Virus record (IMG/VR): IMGVR_UViG_3300005915_000035
Coordinates: 1-45,717 of that record
Direction: 5' to 3' (one strand)
Length of the DNA stretch: 45,717 nucleotides
Source of the DNA: a virus
Within the stretch, counting starts at the first letter, position 1. Every line of letters begins with the position of its first letter. The position numbers and the translations under genes were made by a program. The notes below the pieces were generated by a model. It did not search any database, was not told where the DNA came from, and saw only the letters and a list, made by a program, of their open reading frames with translations. This document shows, piece after piece, positions 32,952 to 40,265 of the stretch.

Positions 32952-35854
32952 TGAAAAGTATAATTATACTTTTATTTTTATGTGTTAATTTATTAGCACA
33001 AGATATAATACTCATAGGCAATCCACCTACATTAGTTGGTGCTGATAAAGACTTAGGTAATATAGCGGTCGGTACTACACACGCTGATTCTATGACCCTA
33101 AGCGTTGTTGGTCGGTCTGTAACAATAGATTCGATTAAGAGCGACTTGACATCTCTTTCATTAAGTGGTGATTCTGTTATTACTTATTATGATAGTCAAA
33201 ATTTACGTTTTACAGCAGATATTAGCACACTTGGTTCTATAGATAAAGACCTAATAATATACAGTAGTTCTTCCGATGGGGTTGATACAGTAAATGTAAC
33301 TGGTGAAGTAGTGACCCAAATCCTATTAGCACCTACAAGCTTAATTGCAACCGCTCAAACTGGTGGTATAAATTTAATGTGGACTGATTCAAACCCCACT
33401 ACAGACACATCTTTAGCACAAAGATACTTAGATTCTACATGGACTATTGAATCCAATTCTACTAATGCAACATTCACAAATATTTCCGATAATAAATATA
33501 AATTATTAGATGCTGCTGGTTGCACTTATGGTTATCCTTCTTATTATAGAGACTTTACACTAGATTCTGCTAAATGGTATGCGTGGGAAGTAGACATAGA
33601 ACCATCGGGTAGTTTTAATGCTTACTTAGTTTTTAGAGATGCGGTGGAAGATACTCTTATGAGTCAAAAATATTCAGCTACAACAACAACTCTCAAAGAT
33701 ACAATAACTGACTTTGGTGGTACGGTAAGGGTTTATTTGCAAATCCTTGGTGATACTAACGATGACAGATACGCTTATTTCAGTAATATGAACTTTAAGT
33801 ATTCAGCACCAAGTTATGATTCTGTGCTAGTTCAAGCTAGAGAATATGCAAGTGATTTAGCGGGAACGTGGACACCTTCAGCTTTTGGAACAATAAATAC
33901 AACAGCGAACACCAATCCATCTTATGCTCACGATTTAACATCCTATACAGATACAGCAATGTTCGATTATCGTGTGAAATTCAAAAATGATGGTGTTTCT
34001 ACAGCCTATTCTAATATAGCAATAGATACTTTTATTGTATCAACACCTAGTGGAAATATAAATTTTGCTGATTATTATCTAGTTTCTGGTAGTACATCAA
34101 CATGGGCTCTTGGTGCTGCGGATTCAGCCCTTGGTGTTTGTTCAGATACTTTAGAGGCTCATGTGGCTGATATAGGTACTGGCAAGACTATTTCAGTTAA
34201 AGACACCAATATTGGTTCATTGATATTAGACGGTGTTGGTGGTAGGTTAAATAATTTAACACTACAAAGCTACTATACTGATACTAATGGAGTTATAACC
34301 TTATATGACACTTTAAGGGGTTCTGGTGCTACGGCTAATTGGGTCGATAAGGGTGATAGTTCTTATCAATTCCAATTTACTACTGCTGGGTGGTCTGATT
34401 CTACTTTCGGAATACATAAACTTTGGCTTGACGATAAAGAATATCAAGAAGCAATTAAACCATCATTAACTGGCTATACTACTTATGGGATAGAAGATTC
34501 TGCATGGGCTAGTTATGGAGATAGTGTAAGATGGTTGGGTATGTGGGGTGAAAGTATTGGGGCTGATTCTGGTAATAGTTTTAACCAATTAAGGCTTAAA
34601 GTCTGGACTCCAGACGGTACAAACCCAGCGAGTTATTATACTTCTATTAAACAAGCGGTTGTAGACCCGTCCCGTGGCGTTGGTTTAACTAATAGTAGTT
34701 ATGCTTGTAAATTAGAAAATATTGACAACCTAACTGTTGAGGGGTTAACTTTCGATGGTGGTGATTACGTAACATTAGAGATAATGAATTGTGATAATTT
34801 CACAATAGATGACAATCTTGTAAGAAAGGTTCATACAAATGGTATAAGAGCAATCAACTCTGAGAAGGGGTCTATAACAGACAATGTAGTTGAGGGCTTT
34901 ACTGGCATAGCTGGTGATAATGTTTGGTATGAATACATGGATGCACAGCAAGGCATAGATGTAGCATGGGAATCTGATTCTATAACTGTGAGAGGGAATA
35001 CAGTAAGAGATATGACAAGTTATGGCATAAGAGCTATAGGACGTGATGGGGTTGGACACGGCACACCAGATTATTGTATAATAGATTCAAACGACATACT
35101 TAATACTGAAGGGTTAAAATATTTTAGAGGAATTGGCTCTATTGGTTTAACTACAGTAGCACAACCAGAAGGTGTTATAATTACTAGAAATTTAGTTGAT
35201 GGGCAAACAGTAGGTTCTTATATAGGCTCAAAAGATTTAACCGTTGCTTTTAATGTTATGGAAGGTGCTGATCTAACAACTTCTGTAGTAATTGATCACA
35301 AAGAAGTGAAAACATCCAATGATGGATATGCTTTTGAAGCTCTTTATGCATTAGGTGAAGGTATAACTTATTTATTTAATAACACATTTTATAATATGCC
35401 TTATTATTTAATTAAACTCTATACCAATGGCATAAATACATCGCTTATTTTGAATAATTTAATGGTTAATAATAATAGGTTGCGATCTTCTAGTGATATA
35501 GATTTATCAATTGAGTCACGGTCTGGTGAATATGTTTGGGTTAAAAATAATCTAAGTTGGAATGATAATTCGCTAGACTCTAATGCTTATTATGTTACAA
35601 GTGGATTATACTATTCATGGGCTAATTTCAATATAGCAGAATTAGGAAGTGACGTATTTAGCGGAAACGCTTATTCGGGAGAATCTACTATTGGTGCGGT
35701 CTTAGATGTTTCGAATTATGAGGCTAAAACAAATGACGCCATTGGTCAAGGTACTCCCACAACATCTTACTTACCAAGTTGGTTAACAAAAGACAGAAGC
35801 GGTAACACCATTACTGGAACTGGTGATAATATTGGAGCAATAAACAATGATTAA
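32951..35854 (+). CDS. Exported beta-helix spike-like protein
   Basis: 967 residues from ATG 32951 (TGATG with the previous gene); in-frame TTG 32948 is less likely. The first 17 residues (MKSIIILLFLCVNLLAQ) are a signal peptide. Residues about 20-120 form an Ig-like domain of the kind with VxxxDKDLGNIAVGTT, followed by a fibronectin-like region (LAPTSLIATAQTGGINLMW) and, from about 550 to 900, right-handed beta-helix coils (NLTVEGLTFDGGDYV, NFTIDDNLVRKVHTNG, SITVRGNTVRDMTSYG). Such proteins bind or cut polysaccharide. No catalytic site can be named. It overlaps the deacetylase by 8 bases. No T9SS sorting tail is visible. Confidence 0.72.
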   Translation: MKSIIILLFLCVNLLAQDIILIGNPPTLVGADKDLGNIAVGTTHADSMTLSVVGRSVTIDSIKSDLTSLSLSGDSVITYYDSQNLRFTADISTLGSIDKDLIIYSSSSDGVDTVNVTGEVVTQILLAPTSLIATAQTGGINLMWTDSNPTTDTSLAQRYLDSTWTIESNSTNATFTNISDNKYKLLDAAGCTYGYPSYYRDFTLDSAKWYAWEVDIEPSGSFNAYLVFRDAVEDTLMSQKYSATTTTLKDTITDFGGTVRVYLQILGDTNDDRYAYFSNMNFKYSAPSYDSVLVQAREYASDLAGTWTPSAFGTINTTANTNPSYAHDLTSYTDTAMFDYRVKFKNDGVSTAYSNIAIDTFIVSTPSGNINFADYYLVSGSTSTWALGAADSALGVCSDTLEAHVADIGTGKTISVKDTNIGSLILDGVGGRLNNLTLQSYYTDTNGVITLYDTLRGSGATANWVDKGDSSYQFQFTTAGWSDSTFGIHKLWLDDKEYQEAIKPSLTGYTTYGIEDSAWASYGDSVRWLGMWGESIGADSGNSFNQLRLKVWTPDGTNPASYYTSIKQAVVDPSRGVGLTNSSYACKLENIDNLTVEGLTFDGGDYVTLEIMNCDNFTIDDNLVRKVHTNGIRAINSEKGSITDNVVEGFTGIAGDNVWYEYMDAQQGIDVAWESDSITVRGNTVRDMTSYGIRAIGRDGVGHGTPDYCIIDSNDILNTEGLKYFRGIGSIGLTTVAQPEGVIITRNLVDGQTVGSYIGSKDLTVAFNVMEGADLTTSVVIDHKEVKTSNDGYAFEALYALGEGITYLFNNTFYNMPYYLIKLYTNGINTSLILNNLMVNNNRLRSSSDIDLSIESRSGEYVWVKNNLSWNDNSLDSNAYYVTSGLYYSWANFNIAELGSDVFSGNAYSGESTIGAVLDVSNYEAKTNDAIGQGTPTTSYLPSWLTKDRSGNTITGTGDNIGAINND

Positions 35855-37139
35855 AAAGATAATAATAATAACGCTATTAACATTTGTTTCTATAAATGCA
35901 CAGAGTCAGTTATTAACTATGTTTGCGGGTGGTGGAAAAGAAACTGCTACGCCAACAACATATACACAACTTGGCGAAGGTGTCCTAATTGAGGGGTTTG
36001 AGAATATCGCTGATTGGACACTTTCTAACCTACACGCTGGGACGACTACGGCATCAACGGCAAGCACAACAACGCAAGGCGATTCATCTTTAAGGGTAGC
36101 AGTTACCGAAGGACGGGGGTATGCTATTAAGTCTTTGGGCAATGTTGATTTAAGTTCTTATGAATCGTTCACTATTGATGTGTATAACCCAGACTCTTTA
36201 TTGACACTAAGAATTGGTTTCGCTTTATCTGATGACGACCCATTTAATACCGAAGATGGTGTTGACCCAGCAATAGGCAACCGCATGAACAAAGGATGGA
36301 ACAGATATGCTTTTTCAAAAGCTGACTTTACACCCTCTATCGATTGGAGCACAGTGAAAAGCATGAGGGTTAGATGTTCAAATTTTGCTAGATCTGCGAC
36401 TAATATAACTTATGATAATTTTAGAGGGTACAATCCAAAGCAAAAAGCAGTTTGTTTGTTAACATTTGATGACAATTATATATCCGTAGATACTATCGCT
36501 GCACCAATTATGGATTCTTTGGGTATTGTTGGGACAATATTTACGATTGGGCGATATGCAAACGGTACTATTGGTTCACCAAGTTATTTACAATACGCAG
36601 AGCTAGATGAGAGGTATGCTTCAGGTTGGGATATTGCTAATCATGGGTACACATCTGTTAATTGGACAACATTAAGCATCCCAGCCATGATAGCAGATAT
36701 TGAAGATAATAGGGACACTTTGATCGCACATGGTTATACAAGGAGTTCTGATTTCGCAGCTTACCCCAATGGTGCTTTTAATAGGGATATTTTAGACCAA
36801 ATAAAAATTAATCACAAAATGGGTAGGTCGGTAAGAACGCAAATGTCTGAAGGACACCCGATAGATGCAGATGACGATTACTTTTTACTTAACACTATTG
36901 ACGGTAATACTGGTGGTAATTTAGCTACGCTTGAAGGATATGTTGATGCTCAAATTGCGAGTGGTGGTGTGATTATTTTTATGTTCCATGAACTAGAGAG
37001 TTATTCGGGCAAGTTTAATTCTTTAATGATTTATATATCTGAAAAGCAAGACGCTGGGGGTATCACTATCATGCCGATAAGCGAATATTACAATAGTTTG
37101 CAATCCACATTTGGTGATGATATAATTACAGTGGAGTGA
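35847..37139 (+). CDS. Exported polysaccharide deacetylase (NodB-like)
   Basis: 430 residues. Residues 1-18 (MIKKIIIITLLTFVSINA) are a signal peptide. Residues 45-195 are a jelly-roll carbohydrate-binding-like domain. The NodB domain (about 200-425) has LLTFDD at 204-209, with D208 as catalytic base and D209 as metal ligand, ANHGYTS at 264-270, AAYPNGAFN at 304-312, and FMFHE with H381. In the second motif only H266 is present; the second His expected four residues later is a serine (S270), so metal binding may be altered. Related enzymes remove N- or O-acetyl groups from extracellular polysaccharide. Together with the two exported genes before it, it could strip or modify host capsule. Confidence 0.8.
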   Translation: MIKKIIIITLLTFVSINAQSQLLTMFAGGGKETATPTTYTQLGEGVLIEGFENIADWTLSNLHAGTTTASTASTTTQGDSSLRVAVTEGRGYAIKSLGNVDLSSYESFTIDVYNPDSLLTLRIGFALSDDDPFNTEDGVDPAIGNRMNKGWNRYAFSKADFTPSIDWSTVKSMRVRCSNFARSATNITYDNFRGYNPKQKAVCLLTFDDNYISVDTIAAPIMDSLGIVGTIFTIGRYANGTIGSPSYLQYAELDERYASGWDIANHGYTSVNWTTLSIPAMIADIEDNRDTLIAHGYTRSSDFAAYPNGAFNRDILDQIKINHKMGRSVRTQMSEGHPIDADDDYFLLNTIDGNTGGNLATLEGYVDAQIASGGVIIFMFHELESYSGKFNSLMIYISEKQDAGGITIMPISEYYNSLQSTFGDDIITVE

Positions 37140-37179
37140 TTCAGGTTATTGGAAGTCACTAGCAGACGTAACCATTTAA

Positions 37180-37298
37180 GGAAGTTATTGTATGGAAGAA
37201 TTAAAATGTCCAGAACTACCGACACTTAAACGTATTGAAGAGAAAGTTAATTAGGCAAGTATTATGAACCCCAATGATAGGAAGATTATTGTATGGAA
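37180..37298 (+). repeat. Duplicated start-region sequence
   Basis: GGAAGTTATTGTATGGAA (37180-37197) and GGAAGATTATTGTATGGAA (37280-37298) differ by one inserted base. Both contain a ribosome binding site and an ATG. The second copy starts the 37293 gene and the first starts the 20-residue frame at 37192, suggesting a small tandem duplication or gene decay. Confidence 0.6.
37192..37254 (+). CDS. Possible 20-residue peptide
   Basis: A short frame with the same leader as the next gene (GGAAG and ATGGAA). The peptide MEELKCPELPTLKRIEEKVN is charged. It lies in the 150-base gap after the deacetylase. It may be the leftover of a partial duplication. Confidence 0.35.
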   Translation: MEELKCPELPTLKRIEEKVN

Positions 37299-37610
37299 TT
37301 TATATCGGAACATCCAGAAGTAGCATTTTTAATAATAGGAGTTATGGTGGCACTGTTAGGTTTCTTTTTCAGATCAGAACACAAAGATTTACGTGACACA
37401 ATGGATTCAGTTGAAAGAGTGAAATCTAATTATCTCGACAGATTCGAGGCACTCCACGCTGATAACAACGAGAAACATATTGAATTGTTGGGTGTAATAA
37501 ATCCATTAGCAGTTGATTTGTCTTCAATCAGAGCAGAAATGAGTATGATAAAAGAAGATGTTTCAAAGCAAAAAGATTATTGTGCTAGTGTGCAATTAAA
37601 CAAGAAATGA
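37293..37610 (+). CDS. Membrane-anchored coiled-coil protein
   Basis: 105 residues. A single membrane segment at about 9-27 (VAFLIIGVMVALLGFFF) is followed by a long helix with heptad character (LRDTMDSVERVKSNYLDRFEAL, then MSMIKEDVSKQK). It starts the lysis block and lies before the holin candidate. It could be a holin accessory or antiholin, but it shows no known family signature. Confidence 0.55.
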   Translation: MEFISEHPEVAFLIIGVMVALLGFFFRSEHKDLRDTMDSVERVKSNYLDRFEALHADNNEKHIELLGVINPLAVDLSSIRAEMSMIKEDVSKQKDYCASVQLNKK

Positions 37611-37620
37611 AAGGAATAAG

Positions 37621-37842
37621 ATGGAATTAAGAGGCAAGAGAAAGTTTATAGCATTTTTAGTAACTATTGGAATGTTCTTCTTTTTAATGGGTGGAGTTAT
37701 CTTGTCTATGACGACTTTCGATAATTCAACACTAACTGGACTAGGTATCTTTTCTGGTGCTTTAGGTGGTGCTTTAATGGCTATCTCTGGAGCTTTTTAC
37801 GCTGGTAATGCAGTAGTACATAAGAAATCTAATGACTCTTAA
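37621..37842 (+). CDS. Holin candidate
   Basis: 73 residues with an AGGAAT start context. Two membrane-spanning segments: about 10-30 (AFLVTIGMFFFLMGGVILSM) and about 40-62 (GLGIFSGALGGALMAISGAFYAG), with a short loop between and charged ends (KRKF and HKKS). Two-pass proteins of this size beside a spanin candidate and an endolysin are typical class II holins, which open the inner membrane at the time of lysis. It overlaps the next gene by 11 bases. Confidence 0.6.
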   Translation: MELRGKRKFIAFLVTIGMFFFLMGGVILSMTTFDNSTLTGLGIFSGALGGALMAISGAFYAGNAVVHKKSNDS

Positions 37843-38314
37843 ATATATATTCTATATAATAATATTTGCTTCATGTGTGGGCTTCGGTTGGTTCTTAAAT
37901 GAGAACTTAACGGATAAAGAAATAAAAATATCTTATGGTGATATTACCGTTGAGCAAATTAAGACATCTTATAAACCTTTAGCACCTATTATTGTGTTTG
38001 ATAATAAGACTGTTTTAATTGAGAACATAATACAAGACGGTATTGAATATAAAATGTTAACTGATTCTCTCAGTAGCTATTCAGACTCATTAAACTATAA
38101 GATTATCCATAGCACTTTATTAGACCCAGACTCAATTGAAGCTAAAACTTTCTGGAATGTATTTATTGAAATGACGGCTAGACAAGACTCTATATTCTTA
38201 GACAGAGAAGTAATTAAATTGCAAGAAGTTCCAAGTCCATTCTATAAAAATCATTGGTTTTATGCTTGGTTAGGTACTTTGGGTGGTCTGATATTGTTCA
38301 TATTTGGTGGGTAA
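37832..38314 (+). CDS. Spanin candidate (u-spanin-like topology)
   Basis: 160 residues. The N-terminus is hydrophobic and ends with FASC, cysteine at residue 15, a possible though weak lipobox; if processed, the protein would be a lipoprotein. The middle has the length and beta/coil content of a periplasm-crossing segment with S/D/N-rich stretches. The C-terminus has a clear membrane segment (YAWLGTLGGLILFIFGG). Lipoprotein at one end and membrane helix at the other is the layout of unimolecular spanins, which fuse inner and outer membranes. Alternatively it is a double-anchored membrane protein. Confidence 0.5.
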   Translation: MTLKYIFYIIIFASCVGFGWFLNENLTDKEIKISYGDITVEQIKTSYKPLAPIIVFDNKTVLIENIIQDGIEYKMLTDSLSSYSDSLNYKIIHSTLLDPDSIEAKTFWNVFIEMTARQDSIFLDREVIKLQEVPSPFYKNHWFYAWLGTLGGLILFIFGG

Positions 38315-38320
38315 TATCTA

Positions 38321-38349
38321 ACATTAAGTCACAATTATATACTTAATGT
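38321..38349 (+). promoter_or_regulatory. Inverted repeat after the spanin gene
   Basis: ACATTAAGT at 38321-38329 and ACTTAATGT at 38341-38349 form a perfect 9-base inverted repeat around an 11-base spacer; a second possible pairing (GTCACA with TGTGAC) overlaps it. No T-run follows. It could be a protein-binding site or an mRNA end structure. Confidence 0.45.
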
Positions 38350-38372
38350 GTGACAAAACCAACCAAATTTAT

Positions 38373-38400
38373 TCCTATTATTAGAAAAATAGGACAATTT
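38373..38400 (+). terminator. Weak terminator-like hairpin
   Basis: TCCTATT at 38373-38379 pairs with AATAGGA at 38388-38394 and a T-rich stretch starts five bases later. The stem is AT-rich. It may end some of the late transcripts before the endolysin gene. Confidence 0.4.
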
Positions 38401-38466
38401 TTGGTGTTATATTGGAAAATTAAGACAAAATATTCAACAAACGTGGTTATAGTAGAAAATTGAACA

Positions 38467-38515
38467 TGGTTCTAATCCAAGGCATTAGTTTAATTTGAGC
38501 CTTGTAAATGAACCA
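38467..38515 (+). promoter_or_regulatory. Nested hairpin upstream of the endolysin gene
   Basis: TGGTTC (38467-38472) pairs with GAACCA (38510-38515), and inside CAAGGC (38478-38483) pairs with GCCTTG (38499-38504). The 5-base spacers on both sides have equal length, so the two helices could stack. It lies 32 bases before the endolysin ATG, so it may tune endolysin expression. The remaining part of this 232-base gap shows no gene. Confidence 0.45.
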
Positions 38516-38546
38516 ATAGTATATCTTACTCAATGAAAATAAACTA

Positions 38547-38951
38547 ATGAATATATTAAAAGAAATTTGGGAACGTCTTAATATCGAACACTTTGCTATT
38601 GAGGAAGTGACTTTAGGACGTTCTATCCCAGAAGCTAAACTTGTTAATATAGAAGAAACAATTAAATTTGCAGACGCTATGAGAGAGTCAGTAGGCTTTC
38701 CCATAGTAATTACCTCATCTTACCGTAATCCTAGCTTAAACGAGTCCGTAGGCGGTTCATCTACCTCTTTACACTTACAATTCAATGCGTTAGACTTAGT
38801 ACCGATGTCTGGCAAGAAAGAAGACTTAGTAGAAATGAGAAAGTTTGTTAATAAGAATAGAACTAGACTTATGGGCGTTGGATTCTACGATTCGTTCATT
38901 CATCTGGACTTTAGGGGTCTTTTATGCAGACCTTCACCTAAAACTTGGTAA
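38547..38951 (+). CDS. Endolysin, M15-family peptidase
   Basis: 134 residues with the single catalytic domain of M15 peptidases (VanY/L-alanyl-D-glutamate type), which cut peptide stems of peptidoglycan. ITSSYRNPSLN at about 55-65 and STSLHLQFNALD at 72-83 give ligands H76 and D83, and FIHLDFRG at 117-124 gives H119. The usual G after the first His is replaced here (SLHLQFNALD). No signal peptide, so release needs the holin. It follows the holin and spanin candidates, completing the lysis block. Confidence 0.83.
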   Translation: MNILKEIWERLNIEHFAIEEVTLGRSIPEAKLVNIEETIKFADAMRESVGFPIVITSSYRNPSLNESVGGSSTSLHLQFNALDLVPMSGKKEDLVEMRKFVNKNRTRLMGVGFYDSFIHLDFRGLLCRPSPKTW

Positions 38952-38960
38952 AAATAGTTC

Positions 38961-38991
38961 TTGACATTAACCCAAAGTTTTTGTAATATAG
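38961..38991 (+). promoter_or_regulatory. Promoter, TTGACA-N17-TAATATAG
   Basis: TTGACA at 38961-38966 is followed after 17 bases by TAATATAG at 38984-38991. The second box fits a sigma-70 -10 better than the TAnnTTTG form. It opens the membrane-glycosyltransferase cassette and separates it from lysis genes. Confidence 0.7.
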
Positions 38992-39011
38992 GTTATGAAA
39001 ATGAGAATTAA

Positions 39012-39719
39012 GTGAATAAACCAGCTAGAGTTATATCTATAATTTTTATCATTCTATTAGCCTTTATTCTGAGAGATCAAAAACATGGCTATTGGGTAGA
39101 TGAATATTTCCCTTTCAACTATGTTAATTATTACATGGAACATGGGATAGTAGAAGGGATTGAGCAATACAATGGTAAAGAAGCCCTTGCAACTATCATA
39201 TCTGTATCTTTAGGCTTAGACACACCAGAAAAAATAAGAGGCTTATACAAGGTTTGTGGGCTTTTATTAGTCGCATTAGTTCCTTTAATATTTAGAGAAT
39301 GGCAGAAATATTTACCGCTAATGTTAATCTTTGCTTGTTCTCCACTACTAATTTATTGGTCTTGTTTTGCTAGACCTTATATAGTTGCTGCTATGTTTGT
39401 TCTATTAGCTTGGAAATACCCACCCTTTATAATACTTGCTGTCTTAACTAATCCGTTGGCAATAGTAGGTATCAATTTATTTAAGGTAAAACAATGGTGG
39501 TTATTCTATCTAATATTATTTATAGGTGCTATTGGGTTTTTCTTAATTCAGCCTTTACCTCATAGTGGTTTGTTTAATTCTGATTTTTTAATGAATGCTA
39601 GGAGAATTTATGTTATTCCGTTCGTTGTTGCTTGTTTGTATATTTATACTATCCCTAACATTTGGCTACAAAGGGTACAACTTTATGCAGTCGGATTGGT
39701 CAAACACACCCGATCTTGA
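39012..39719 (+). CDS. GT-C glycosyltransferase-like membrane protein
   Basis: 235 residues with about five to seven membrane segments. After the first segment comes YWVDEYFPFN, whose acidic pair in the first outer loop is the catalytic hallmark of GT-C enzymes such as PMT and ArnT. Later WSCFARPYIVAAMFVLLAW matches the ARPY motif found in bacterial members. Known enzymes transfer sugars from lipid carriers on the outer face of the membrane. At 235 residues it is half the usual size, so it may be truncated or minimal. It could change host surface sugars and block other phages. The start is GTG 39012. Confidence 0.65.
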   Translation: MNKPARVISIIFIILLAFILRDQKHGYWVDEYFPFNYVNYYMEHGIVEGIEQYNGKEALATIISVSLGLDTPEKIRGLYKVCGLLLVALVPLIFREWQKYLPLMLIFACSPLLIYWSCFARPYIVAAMFVLLAWKYPPFIILAVLTNPLAIVGINLFKVKQWWLFYLILFIGAIGFFLIQPLPHSGLFNSDFLMNARRIYVIPFVVACLYIYTIPNIWLQRVQLYAVGLVKHTRS

Positions 39720-40023
39720 CTATGTAACTAATACTGTACCAGCTAATTATTACGGTGCTAGTGGTAAATTTTACAGAGAGATGACATTAAAACCACCTTT
39801 TTATTCTATCGGGAATCAGTATTTAATACCAGAAGAAGTTAGGGTAATATTGGCAAAGGGTGATACAGTCAAAATTGGTGTTGACTATTACGGGTCTTTG
39901 GGTGTTTCAAGACGACTTATACCACCTCTTGTCATGCAATCAATAGACTATAAGAATGGTGAAGTTGGATATTTTAATGTTTACGTTAAAAATAATTTAA
40001 TATATTGGGGGGAAATGCAATGA
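39610..40023 (+). CDS. Membrane-anchored protein of the glycosyltransferase cassette
   Basis: 137 residues from ATG 39610, six bases after AGGAG, lying inside the glycosyltransferase gene in another frame (overlap 110 bases); ATG 39595 is also in frame. One N-terminal membrane segment (LLLVCIFILSLTFGY) is followed by a soluble region of unknown kind. The strong internal ribosome binding site argues for a separate gene; a frameshifted half of a longer enzyme is the alternative. It ends by overlapping the 32-residue peptide gene. Confidence 0.6.
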   Translation: MLFRSLLLVCIFILSLTFGYKGYNFMQSDWSNTPDLDYVTNTVPANYYGASGKFYREMTLKPPFYSIGNQYLIPEEVRVILAKGDTVKIGVDYYGSLGVSRRLIPPLVMQSIDYKNGEVGYFNVYVKNNLIYWGEMQ

Positions 40024-40118
40024 TAAGAATAGTAAAATACTTAAAATCATTAGTTAGATCATTAGTTAAATCATTTAGAGAAAATAGCTTCATGCACAAG
40101 TATAAAAACTTGCTATAA
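40020..40118 (+). CDS. Cationic amphipathic peptide (32 aa)
   Basis: Starts with an ATGA overlap and GGGGGGAAA upstream. The peptide begins MIRIVKYLKSLVRSLVKSF, with lysines and arginines every three or four residues and leucine/valine between, which gives a basic amphipathic helix. The central part comes from a 12-base tandem repeat (TCATTAGTTARA). It may lie on the membrane surface. Function unknown. Confidence 0.5.
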   Translation: MIRIVKYLKSLVRSLVKSFRENSFMHKYKNLL

Positions 40119-40127
40119 AAATAACAC

Positions 40128-40158
40128 TTGACATTACCACATATTTTAATTACCTTTG
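40128..40158 (+). promoter_or_regulatory. Promoter, TTGACA-N17-TACCTTTG
   Basis: TTGACA at 40128-40133 and TACCTTTG at 40151-40158 are exactly 17 bases apart; the downstream box is a full match to the Bacteroidota TAnnTTTG. The transcript would run into the terminator at 40220-40246 after about 80 bases. Confidence 0.8.
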
Positions 40159-40219
40159 TTGAAACGTTATTCACTCACTAAATGGAATGCTTTGATAGTA
40201 TGTTAAATAGTTTTACGGT

Positions 40220-40246
40220 TGCGGAGATCCCCTCTCCGCATTTTTT
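40220..40246 (+). terminator. Strong intrinsic terminator or attenuator
   Basis: TGCGGAGA pairs perfectly with TCTCCGCA (8 pairs, 5-base loop TCCCC) and six T follow. It lies between a promoter (40128) and the exonuclease gene, 20 bases before its ATG, so it could be an attenuator or the end of a short RNA. A 22-residue frame (40182-40250) runs through it but has no ribosome binding site. Confidence 0.88.
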
Positions 40247-40265
40247 ATAATGACTTGGAGAGAAG

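Noticed and set aside
40182-40250. 22-residue gene across the terminator
   Set aside because: No ribosome binding site, and its end is the terminator stem and T-run.
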